Assembly: GCA_004554485.1 (NCBI GenBank)
Contig: SFLS01000039.1
Span: 1-6,452, forward strand
DNA from: Oscillospiraceae bacterium
Lineage (GTDB): Bacteria > Bacillota > Clostridia > Oscillospirales > Ruminococcaceae
Direction: 5' to 3'
Length of the DNA: 6,452 bases
A program made the position numbers and the translations under genes. The notes below the pieces were generated by a model that did no database searches, was not told the origin of the DNA, and was given only the letters and a program-made list of their open reading frames with translations. Shown here piece by piece: positions 1-5,153 of the stretch (its first letter is position 1; every line of letters begins with the position of its first letter).

Positions 1-115
1 CTGCGGCTATTCCTGCGAAACTCCCAAGTGCTGTGAGCAATAGTGCTCCTAGATTCTTTGATCGAAGGCTTTCATATATCTCACTCTTTTTTACAATGTT
101 TTGATCCTTATCCAT
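1..115 (-). CDS. N-terminal fragment of an unidentified membrane protein (runs off the left edge)
   Basis: An ATG at 115-113 opens a frame that stays open to the window edge, giving 38 residues. It begins MDKDQNIVKKSEIYESLRSK, a charged, probably cytoplasmic stretch of about 22 residues, and continues with a hydrophobic segment (LGALLLTALGSFAGIAA) that looks like the start of a first transmembrane helix. A purine-rich ribosome binding site (GGAGAGGG) lies just upstream, and a strong promoter sits about 50 bases before the start, which together support a real gene. Codons such as ATA, CTA, TCA and GGA differ from the GCC/CTG-rich usage of the other genes in the window. I do not recognise the family from so short a piece; a permease or a small membrane protein would both fit. 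Confidence 0.6.
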   Translation of the reverse strand, partial: MDKDQNIVKKSEIYESLRSKNLGALLLTALGSFAGIAA

Positions 116-169
116 TTTCCCTCTCCTCTCATTATTCACAGTTCTTGTGTAATGGAGTTTTCTATATAT

Positions 170-197
170 ATTTTACCATAAAGCCCACTATTGTCAA
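170..197 (-). promoter_or_regulatory. Sigma-A promoter for the left-edge membrane protein gene
   Basis: On the minus strand a perfect -35 TTGACA (197-192) is followed by a 16-base spacer and the -10 TAAAAT (175-170). The -10 is preceded by TGG, giving an extended -10. Predicted start is near 163, leaving a leader of about 48 bases before the ATG at 115. This is the closest match to consensus in the window. Confidence 0.75.
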
Positions 198-218
198 GAA
201 TTATGCACCGTTTATAAT
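191..218 (+). promoter_or_regulatory. Possible plus-strand promoter back-to-back with the minus promoter
   Basis: TTGTCA (191-196), 16 bases, then a perfect TATAAT (213-218) on the plus strand. The -35 hexamer occupies almost the same bases as the minus-strand TTGACA (192-197). Transcription would start near 225 and meet the hairpin and T-run at 237-270 almost at once. AT-rich DNA throws up such matches by chance, so this stays tentative. Confidence 0.35.
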
Positions 219-236
219 TACGGAGTCCCGCACAGC

Positions 237-270
237 AAACCGCACGAGTCTTGTGACCCGTGCGGTTTTT
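237..270. terminator. Hairpin terminator downstream of the symporter, with a better U-tract on the plus strand
   Basis: Bases 237-246 pair perfectly with 259-268 (10 bp). After one A/C mismatch, 248-250 pair with 255-257 around a TTGT loop. On the plus strand the stem runs into TTTTT (266-270). On the minus strand, the direction of the symporter gene, the tail is only TTT followed by GCTGTG. It lies about 40 bases past the symporter stop, so it probably ends that transcript, but by sequence it is the stronger terminator for plus-strand RNA. Confidence 0.7.
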
Positions 271-306
271 GGAAGGAGAAATTATAAAAATGAGGGCATG
301 TCGGTT

Positions 307-1554
307 TTATTTGGCCATGGCAGCCTTCCGGGCTTCCTTCTTGGCCTCCAGCTTGGAAACCACGATCGCGCAGGCGGCGTCGCCCACGATGTTGATGGTG
401 GTACGACCCATATCAAACAGACGGTCGATGCCGTAGATCAGCAGGATGCCCTCCACGGGGATGCCTACGCTGGTCAGCACCATAGCCAGCATTACCACGC
501 CGGCGCCGGAAACGCCCGCCGTACCGATGGAGGCCAGCGTCGCGGTCAGCACTACCATCAGCATCTGGCCCACGGTCAGGTTCATGCCGTAGCAGGTCGC
601 CAGGAAGATGGTATTAACGGCCATGTAGACGGCGGTACCGTCCATATTGATGGTCGCGCCCAGCGGCAGTACAAAGGAGGAGACCTCCTCGCTGGCGCCC
701 AGCCCCACGGCGCATTCCTTATTGATGGGCAGGGTAGCCACGCTGGAGGTGGAGGAGAACGCGAAGACCATGGCGGGGATCATGCCCTTGAAGAACTTGA
801 AGGGACTCATGCCGCCCATCGTCCTGACGGTAATGGAATAGGTGATAATGGCGTGCAGGATATAGCCGAGGTAGGCAATGCCCAGTACCTTGGCAAGGTC
901 GCCCAGAATTTCCGGACCCTGCGCTGCGACCACCCATGCCATCATGCAGAAAACGCCGATGGGAGAGATTTTGATGATGAACATCATCACCTTCATAAAC
1001 ACTTCGTTCAGGCTCTCAAAAAGCTCGGCAGTCGCTCTGCCCTTTTCTCCGGCAAGAATGATGCCGGCACCGATGAGCAGCGCAATGACAATGATCTGCA
1101 GCATCGAAGCACTGGCAAAGGGGGCAACGATGTTGCTGGGGAAGATATCCACCAGCGTAGTCATAAAGTCGGCACTGGTCGCTTTATCCCATGTGCCCAG
1201 TCCCTCGGTGGAAAGCCGCGGAAAGCCGCCCTTAAAGAGGTTGGCGAGCACCAGCCCGATCACCAGCGCCACAATGGTGGTGCCGATGTAATAAACCATG
1301 GTCTTCCAGCCAATGGAGCCGACCTTTTTAATGTCCTTCATGCTGATCATGCCGCACACCATCGAGAACAGCACGATGGGCACGACGATGAACTTGAGCA
1401 GGTTGATAAAAATAGTGCCGATGGGCTTGATATAGCGGGCGCTGAAAGCCGCGCCGCCGGGGACGGCGATCAGAATACCGCCCAAAATACAGCCCAGCAC
1501 CAGCGCGATAAAGATCCACGCGGCCAGGGATAATTTCTTCTTGGAACCAGACAT
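307..1554 (-). CDS. Dicarboxylate/amino acid:cation symporter (DAACS, SLC1 fold), probably glutamate/aspartate uptake
   Basis: A 415-residue inner-membrane protein, normal length for this family, which uses Na+ or H+ gradients to import acidic amino acids or dicarboxylates. The transport core is intact: serine-rich hairpin HP1 (FSSTSS, about 266-271), the TM7 signature NMDGT (303-307), hairpin HP2 (ASIGTAGVSGAG, about 341-352) and TM8 (GIDRLFDMGRTTINIVGD, 375-392). In TM8, D377, D381, R384, T385, N388 and D392 match the sodium and substrate ligands of archaeal GltPh (D390, D394, R397, T398, N401, D405). The arginine at the R397 position favours acidic substrates. The extra arginine that GltPh carries in HP1 (R276), and mammalian EAATs carry in TM8, is absent at both places (T and M here). 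The C-terminus is a short Lys/Ala-rich tail. The ATG at 1554 has an AGGTG ribosome binding site 7 bases upstream. It has its own promoter, so it is probably monocistronic. Exact substrate is inferred. Confidence 0.94.
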   Translation of the reverse strand: MSGSKKKLSLAAWIFIALVLGCILGGILIAVPGGAAFSARYIKPIGTIFINLLKFIVVPIVLFSMVCGMISMKDIKKVGSIGWKTMVYYIGTTIVALVIGLVLANLFKGGFPRLSTEGLGTWDKATSADFMTTLVDIFPSNIVAPFASASMLQIIVIALLIGAGIILAGEKGRATAELFESLNEVFMKVMMFIIKISPIGVFCMMAWVVAAQGPEILGDLAKVLGIAYLGYILHAIITYSITVRTMGGMSPFKFFKGMIPAMVFAFSSTSSVATLPINKECAVGLGASEEVSSFVLPLGATINMDGTAVYMAVNTIFLATCYGMNLTVGQMLMVVLTATLASIGTAGVSGAGVVMLAMVLTSVGIPVEGILLIYGIDRLFDMGRTTINIVGDAACAIVVSKLEAKKEARKAAMAK

Positions 1555-1594
1555 TGCATTACACCTCGTATCACAGAATTTTTGTTTGATTCTC

Positions 1595-1622
1595 AGTATA
1601 GCACTCTTTTTGCATTTGTAAA
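1595..1622 (-). promoter_or_regulatory. Sigma-A promoter of the symporter gene
   Basis: On the minus strand: -35 TTTACA (1622-1617), 16-base spacer, -10 TATACT (1600-1595) preceded by TGC, an extended -10. Predicted start is near 1588, giving a leader of about 34 bases. Two copies of TTTTTGCA (plus-strand 1607-1614 and 1626-1633, 19 bases apart) flank the -35 and could be half-sites for a regulator. Confidence 0.7.
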
Positions 1623-1803
1623 TAGTTTTTGCAAGATTTATGTTCGATAAAATTCATTTTTATACTTCGTTACCCGTTGCAAAGGGTTTATATCGCACTA
1701 TTTTAGCTAAAATCACAGATATTTCTGCAATTTTTATTTTTTATATGCTTCATAATTTCCGTCATTTCCCTCCTGTCCCGCACCGTCTCCCCCGTCCCCG
1801 GTC
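1623..1803. other. AT-rich intergenic stretch with two dyads upstream of the symporter promoter
   Basis: No convincing gene lies here. It holds a perfect 12-base palindrome TTTTAGCTAAAA at 1701-1712 and an imperfect 16-base dyad at 1672-1687 (ACCC and GGGT arms around the palindromic core TTGCAA). These lie roughly 50 to 90 bases upstream of the symporter -35, a position suited to activator or repressor sites. No known operator consensus is matched. Past about 1765 the sequence turns pyrimidine-rich and leads into the ttcA-like gene's terminator. Confidence 0.4.
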
Positions 1804-1851
1804 AAAAAGCGCCGGCCGGCGGAATCTCTGTCCCGCCGGCCGACGCTTTTT
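1804..1851 (-). terminator. Strong intrinsic terminator of the TtcA-family gene
   Basis: Arms 1804-1822 and 1833-1851 are complementary over 19 positions with a single C/A mismatch and a 10-base loop. The stem core is GC only and its ends are A5/T5. The minus strand therefore reads a hairpin followed by TTTTT, starting 14 bases after the stop codon. The plus strand also ends in a T-rich tract (1847-1859), so it should block transcription in both directions. Confidence 0.9.
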
Positions 1852-1864
1852 TCTTTTTTATCAG

Positions 1865-2701
1865 TCAGTACCGTTCCAAAAAGCTGTGCAGCTCGTCGTC
1901 ATCCCCCAGCCGGTACCCCACCGCCGTGGCCAGGTTCACGTTGTGCATACTCCGGAAGATATTGATATCCACATTTTTATTGTGCTTTTTCATCTCGGCA
2001 ATCAGCCGCTTCATCTCCCGCCGGGCGCTCTCCTCCTCATGCGCGGCGGTACGCTCGGTAAAGCGGCAGGCGCACTGCAAAAAGCGCAGGTGATTGTACT
2101 TCCCCCAGCTGATGATGTCCTCCTCCCGCACCAGGTACAGCGGTCGGATCAGCTCCATCCCCGCGAAGTTGGTGCTGCGCAGCTTGGGCAGCATCGTCTT
2201 GATCTCCGCCCCGTACAGCATACTCATCAGCGTGGTTTCTATCACGTCGTTAAAATGGTGCCCCAGCGCGATCTTGTTGCAGCCCAGCGCCTGCGCTTCC
2301 TTGTACAGGTAGCCGCGGCGCATCCGCGCGCAAAGGTAGCAGGGGGAACCGCCCGTCGTCTCCTCCACCACGCCGAAGATCGGGCTTTCGAAAATATGGA
2401 TGGGCAGCTCCAGCGTTCCGGCATTCTGCTCGATCAGCGCGCGGTTGGGCGGGCTGTACCCCGGGTCCATCACCAGGTACTCCACCTCAAAGGGGAAATC
2501 GCTGTACCGCTGCAGATGCTGCATACACTTGGCCAGCAGCATACTGTCCTTGCCCCCGCTGATGCAGACGGCAATACGGTCCCCCGGCCGGATCAGCTCA
2601 TAATCCTTGCAGCCCCCGATAAACCGGTTCCAGATGGTCTTGCGATATTTGGTGATCAGGCTGCGCTCGGCCAGCGCGCCCGCGGTCAGTTCTTTTGGCA
2701 T
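1865..2701 (-). CDS. ttcA: TtcA-family tRNA 2-thiocytidine biosynthesis protein (PP-loop ATPase, Fe-S)
   Basis: A 278-residue cytoplasmic enzyme of the ATP-pyrophosphatase (PP-loop) superfamily. TtcA proteins activate C32 of certain tRNAs with ATP and thiolate it to s2C using a [4Fe-4S] cluster. The PP-loop SGGKDS is at residues 48-53, the first cysteine pair (CYLC) at 121-124, GHHFND at 147-152, and a second cysteine site (QCACRFTE) with C210 and C212. E. coli TtcA binds its cluster with three cysteines in matching places, so C121, C124 and one of C210/C212 are the likely ligands. The start chosen is the ATG at 2701, with AGGAG six bases upstream; a longer frame from 2752 would overlap the -10 box. 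It has its own promoter and a strong terminator, so it is a single-gene unit. The protein is somewhat shorter than the proteobacterial enzyme. Family membership is secure; the s2C32 activity in this organism is inferred. Confidence 0.87.
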   Translation of the reverse strand: MPKELTAGALAERSLITKYRKTIWNRFIGGCKDYELIRPGDRIAVCISGGKDSMLLAKCMQHLQRYSDFPFEVEYLVMDPGYSPPNRALIEQNAGTLELPIHIFESPIFGVVEETTGGSPCYLCARMRRGYLYKEAQALGCNKIALGHHFNDVIETTLMSMLYGAEIKTMLPKLRSTNFAGMELIRPLYLVREEDIISWGKYNHLRFLQCACRFTERTAAHEEESARREMKRLIAEMKKHNKNVDINIFRSMHNVNLATAVGYRLGDDDELHSFLERY

Positions 2702-2740
2702 TGCTTCGCTCCTCGGCTTCCTTGTCCACTTGCTGCCCAA

Positions 2741-2769
2741 ATGATACCACACCGGCGTCTTTGGCGCAA
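2741..2769 (-). promoter_or_regulatory. Promoter of the TtcA-family gene
   Basis: On the minus strand: -35 TTGCGC (2769-2764), 17-base spacer, -10 TATCAT (2746-2741) preceded by TGG, an extended -10. Predicted start is near 2734, leaving a leader of about 33 bases before the ATG at 2701. The -35 is weak (TTG only), offset by the extended -10 and ideal spacing. Confidence 0.6.
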
Positions 2770-2818
2770 GCGGCTTTCGGTCGCTGCCTTTGCCCCTTCC
2801 CTTTTTACTTTCCTGCCC

Positions 2819-2920
2819 GCCGCAGGGCTGCCCCGCAGGGCGCCGCTCCTCCGGAGCGGCACGGCGGGCCTGCGGCCCGCCGCCGCGGCTTCGCCGCGGC
2901 CCCTGCGGGGCGCCTTTTTT
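2819..2920. repeat. GC-rich palindromic element able to fold as a four-way, cloverleaf-like structure
   Basis: An outer helix of 11 perfect pairs (2830-2840 with 2901-2911) encloses three consecutive hairpins: 2842-2849/2853-2860 (8 bp, loop TCC), 2862-2870/2874-2882 (9 bp, loop TGC) and 2883-2889/2893-2899 (7 bp, loop TTC). Only three bases are left unpaired at the junction. The plus strand continues GCC and TTTTTT (2915-2920), like an intrinsic terminator. Both neighbours, however, are on the minus strand, where no T-run follows the structure. A second copy of CCGCAGGGC (2820-2828, repeated at 2833-2841) offers an alternative partner for the right arm. It shares a 14-base word with the block at 4948-5021. 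It has no tRNA features. It may be a dispersed palindromic repeat, or act as the 3' end of the flavin reductase transcript. Confidence 0.65.
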
Positions 2921-2932
2921 CCCCCCTGCCGC

Positions 2933-3442
2933 CTACCCCTCTCCGGCCAGCAGCAGCTCCTCCACCTCCCCGATAAACAGGTGATGCGGGTTCCCCTTGG
3001 CCCGCACCTCCTCCAGCAGGGCCGGCGCGGCGTACCCCTGCGGGATCATCGCCTGGGTATACTGCCGCCGGCACAGCAGCACCGCCCGGCTCTCCCGGAT
3101 GCAGGCCACGCCGTTTACGCGCTGGACCGTCAGGCCGCTCCGGGCGATCTTATCGGTCTCCCGTCCGCTCATGCTCCCGCAGATACGGTACGCCTCGCGG
3201 TACCGCTCCGGCAGTACGCACACCGAAAACCGCTCATTCTGGGTCAGCAGCCCGTAGCTGTACCGCTCCGGGCGCACCCACAGCAGCACCACCGGCCGGT
3301 TCCACAGCATGCCAAAGCCGCCCCAGCTGGCGGTCATCGCGTTGGGCCGCTCCCCCTCGGTCACCAGCAGCAGCCACTCCCGCCCGATCACCCGGAACGC
3401 CGAAGCGTTCCACTCGTTCGGATCCGTTTTTCTCCATGCCAT
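2933..3442 (-). CDS. Flavin reductase-like FMN-binding protein (split-barrel fold)
   Basis: A 169-residue cytoplasmic protein of the flavin reductase (DIM6/NTAB, FMN-binding split-barrel) family, whose members bind FMN and often reduce free flavin or quinone-type substrates with NAD(P)H. The family pattern is clear: NAMTASWGGFG at residues 34-44, where the loop contacts flavin phosphate, then a hydrophobic strand (RPVVLLWVRPERYSY, 49-63) and GSMSGRETDK at 89-98. I place the start at the ATG at 3442 because a GGAGG lies 8 bases upstream; an in-frame ATG at 3457 overlaps that ribosome binding site and is unlikely. Length is typical for the short single-domain form. It is divergent from the antiporter gene, and a GC-rich structured element follows its stop codon. 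The physiological electron donor and acceptor cannot be read from the sequence. Confidence 0.87.
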   Translation of the reverse strand: MAWRKTDPNEWNASAFRVIGREWLLLVTEGERPNAMTASWGGFGMLWNRPVVLLWVRPERYSYGLLTQNERFSVCVLPERYREAYRICGSMSGRETDKIARSGLTVQRVNGVACIRESRAVLLCRRQYTQAMIPQGYAAPALLEEVRAKGNPHHLFIGEVEELLLAGEG

Positions 3443-3500
3443 CCGCTTTTCCTCCATTCTGCGCTCTTTCTTCTATCCATATGCCGCCCCCCTTCCGGTC

Positions 3501-3529
3501 ATTCTGCCCGGATGCCGCAAAATGGCCAA
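3501..3529 (-). promoter_or_regulatory. Candidate promoter of the flavin reductase gene
   Basis: On the minus strand: TTGGCC (3529-3524), exact 17-base spacer, CAGAAT (3506-3501), each matching four of six consensus bases. Transcription would start near 3494, giving a leader of about 50 bases. No better candidate is visible upstream of the gene. Confidence 0.4.
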
Positions 3530-3536
3530 AAATGCC

Positions 3537-3549
3537 GGGAGATTCTCCC
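3537..3549. promoter_or_regulatory. Perfect dyad GGGAGATTCTCCC between two divergent promoters
   Basis: A 6-bp inverted repeat around a single T. It lies 8 bases upstream of the minus-strand -35 and 21 bases upstream of the plus-strand -35, so a bound dimeric regulator could affect both genes. It matches no operator consensus that I recognise. Confidence 0.35.
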
Positions 3550-3570
3550 CACTTTAGGCTTCTTTTTCTC

Positions 3571-3599
3571 TTGCATCCCTCATAAAAGGGGACTATAAT
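3571..3599 (+). promoter_or_regulatory. Sigma-A promoter of the antiporter gene
   Basis: TTGCAT (3571-3576), exact 17-base spacer, perfect TATAAT (3594-3599). Transcription should start near 3606. That would place an upstream TTG codon at 3610 almost at the RNA end and leave a normal leader of about 40 bases for the ATG at 3646. Confidence 0.75.
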
Positions 3600-3645
3600 A
3601 AGTAACCGTTTGAAAGATTCCACAGAAAGCGCCGGTGATATTCCT

Positions 3646-4869
3646 ATGCCTACCTATGCGGTCTGCCGTGACCTTGCCATCATCATCCTTTCCGCCAAAG
3701 CCTTCGGCCTGCTGGCCCGCCGGCTGCACGCCCCGCAGGTCGTCGGGGAGATCCTGGCCGGGCTGGTCATCGGCCCCTGCGTATTGGGCTGGGTCGCCCA
3801 GTCGGATTTCCTCTCCGGCGTGGCGGAGATCGGCGTCATCCTGCTGATGTTCTGCACCGGTCTGGATACCGACCTGTCCGAGCTGAAAAAGACCGGCGGC
3901 GCCGCCCTTCTCATCGCCTGCGCCGGCGTCTTTGTCCCTCTTCTCCTCGGGACGGTTCTGTTCTGCGTCTATTACGGCGTCGCTCCCGGCAGCAGCCAGT
4001 TCCTGCACGCCGTCTACATCGGCACCATCATGACCGCCACCTCGGTCTCCATTACGGTGGAGGCCCTGCGGGAAATGGGCCACCTGCGGGGACGGGTCGG
4101 TACCACCATCGTCAGCGCCGCCATCATCGATGACGTCATTGGCATCATCGTGCTCACCGTCGTCATCGGCTTCAAGGATCCCTCGGTCCGGCCGCTGACC
4201 GTCCTGCTGCGCACCGTGCTGTTTTTGCTGTTCGCCGCCGCCATCTGGACCATCGGCGCCCGTCTCTTCTCCTACCTTGATACCGTCTTTGAGCATACCC
4301 GCCGTATGACCATCCTCAGTCTGGGCTTCTGCCTCATCATGGCCTATCTTTCCGAAAAGCTGTTCGGCGTCGCCGATATCACCGGCGCTTACCTGGCCGG
4401 CATCATCCTCTGCAATATCCGGGATTCCGGCCGCATCGCCAAAAAGATGGATATCAACAGCTATCTGATCTTCGGGCCGGTGTTCTTCGCCAGCATCGGG
4501 CTCAAGACCGACCTGTCCGCTCTTGACGTCAATATCCTGCTGTTCTCGCTGGCTTTCGTCGCCGTAGCGCTGCTCAGCAAGGTGATCGGCTGCGGGCTGG
4601 CGGCGCGGTGCTGCCGGTTCCGTTCCTGCGATTCTCTCAAGATCGGCGTCGGCATGATGACCCGCGGCGAGGTCGCCCTCATTGTCGCCCAAAAGGGCCT
4701 TTCAGCCGGACTTTTGTCCTCGGCGTACTTTACCTCGGTCATCCTGCTGATTCTGGTATCCTCCATCGCCACCCCGCTGCTGCTGGGCGCCATCTACGCC
4801 CGCTGGCCGGATCTCGACGTTCCCGCCGAGCCCGCTCCGGCCCCCGCTCCTGCCGAACCCACCGCATGA
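3646..4869 (+). CDS. Cation:proton antiporter, CPA2 family (GerN/KefB membrane domain, no regulatory domain)
   Basis: A 407-residue multi-pass inner-membrane protein of the monovalent cation:proton antiporter-2 family, which exchanges Na+ or K+ for H+ and serves pH and salt homeostasis. The whole membrane domain is present: N-terminal helix with ARRLHAPQVVGEILAGLVIGP (24-44), the GLDTDL loop (72-77), the unwound helix ATSVSITVEALREMG (131-145), the paired aspartates D162-D163 (AAIIDDVIG) that bind and swap cation and proton, GAYLAGIILCN (247-257), FGPVFFASIGLKTDL (276-290) and MTRGEVALIVAQKG (338-351). The tail after 388 is Pro/Ala-rich. There is no TrkA-N/KTN nucleotide-binding domain as in KefB/KefC, so it resembles GerN/NapA-type exchangers. 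I chose the ATG at 3646, with GGTGAT upstream fitting the extended ribosome-binding consensus; a TTG at 3610 would add 12 residues but lies at the predicted RNA start. It has its own promoter and terminator. Ion specificity is not readable. Confidence 0.93.
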   Translation: MPTYAVCRDLAIIILSAKAFGLLARRLHAPQVVGEILAGLVIGPCVLGWVAQSDFLSGVAEIGVILLMFCTGLDTDLSELKKTGGAALLIACAGVFVPLLLGTVLFCVYYGVAPGSSQFLHAVYIGTIMTATSVSITVEALREMGHLRGRVGTTIVSAAIIDDVIGIIVLTVVIGFKDPSVRPLTVLLRTVLFLLFAAAIWTIGARLFSYLDTVFEHTRRMTILSLGFCLIMAYLSEKLFGVADITGAYLAGIILCNIRDSGRIAKKMDINSYLIFGPVFFASIGLKTDLSALDVNILLFSLAFVAVALLSKVIGCGLAARCCRFRSCDSLKIGVGMMTRGEVALIVAQKGLSAGLLSSAYFTSVILLILVSSIATPLLLGAIYARWPDLDVPAEPAPAPAPAEPTA

Positions 4870-4880
4870 TCCCGTTTTCA

Positions 4881-4916
4881 CCCGCCGTCTGCCTCCCGCA
4901 GCCGGCGGGCTTTTTT
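4881..4916 (+). terminator. Intrinsic terminator of the antiporter gene
   Basis: CCCGCCG (4881-4887) pairs with CGGCGGG (4903-4909). After one T/C mismatch, CTGC (4889-4892) pairs with GCAG (4898-4901) around a 5-base loop. TTTTTT (4911-4916) follows one base later. It begins 12 bases after the antiporter stop codon. Confidence 0.9.
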
Positions 4917-4947
4917 GTTCCTGTCCCCATCTCTGCCGGCCCCGGCT

Positions 4948-5021
4948 CCGGCGGCGCTCCGCTCCCCGTCGGGGCCGCCGCCCCTGCGGGGCGGCAGCCC
5001 TCCCCCGCTGCGCGCCGCCGG
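4948..5021. repeat. Second GC-rich palindromic block between convergent genes
   Basis: Outer arms 4948-4956 and 5013-5021 are complementary over 9 bases. Inside are CCCC/GGGG with a GTC loop (4964-4974) and an 8-bp hairpin with a TGC loop (4977-4984/4988-4995). The word GCCCCTGCGGGGCG (4980-4993) recurs exactly at 2899-2912. No T-run follows on either strand. It lies between the antiporter terminator and the DUF5655 gene's terminator, where no coding sequence is convincing. Confidence 0.5.
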
Positions 5022-5052
5022 CCCTCCCCGCGCCAAAGCCCCCGGGGCAAAC

Positions 5053-5079
5053 AAAAAGCACCCGCTCCCGTCCCGGTGC
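5053..5079 (-). terminator. Probable terminator of the DUF5655 gene
   Basis: On the minus strand GCACC (5079-5075) pairs with GGTGC (5062-5058) around a 12-base loop, and TTTTT (5057-5053) follows at once. The stem is short at 5 bp, but the U-tract and position, about 75 bases past the stop codon, fit. Confidence 0.5.
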
Positions 5080-5153
5080 AGATGCCTGTCCTTTATTTTT
5101 TCTTCGTGCGTTTCGCCCCTTTGCCGTCCCGCCGCCCGGCCTCGTCGCCCTCT

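Noticed and set aside
290..436. 48-codon plus-strand frame after AAGGAG at 273-278
   Set aside because: Almost all of it is antisense to the symporter C-terminus, its spacing is long, and it lies behind a hairpin with a T-run.
43..1533. 496-codon open frame on the plus strand
   Set aside because: It is antisense to the well-supported symporter. Its translation is a His/Asp/Gly-rich string without domains, and it is a by-product of GC-rich codon structure.
1703..1765. 20-codon minus-strand frame (MTEIMKHIKNKNCRNICDFS) behind an AGGAGG
   Set aside because: The AGGAGG is only 3 bases from the first ATG and 15 from the second, no promoter is visible, and it sits just past a strong terminator.
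2830..2911. A tRNA-like gene, suggested by the cloverleaf fold
   Set aside because: Helix lengths, 3-base loops and the absence of T-loop, D-loop and anticodon sequence features do not match a tRNA; only the branching pattern is similar.
1640..3598. 652-codon open frame on the plus strand
   Set aside because: It spans the antisense of two real genes plus the intergenic palindromes. The product is Pro/Arg/His/Leu-rich with no recognisable domain and no ribosome binding site, and the strong terminator at 1804-1851 would interrupt its transcription.
3580..4692. 370-codon open frame on the minus strand
   Set aside because: It is antisense to the antiporter and encodes a low-complexity Asp/Gly/Gln-rich product; the plus-strand frame has clear transporter motifs.
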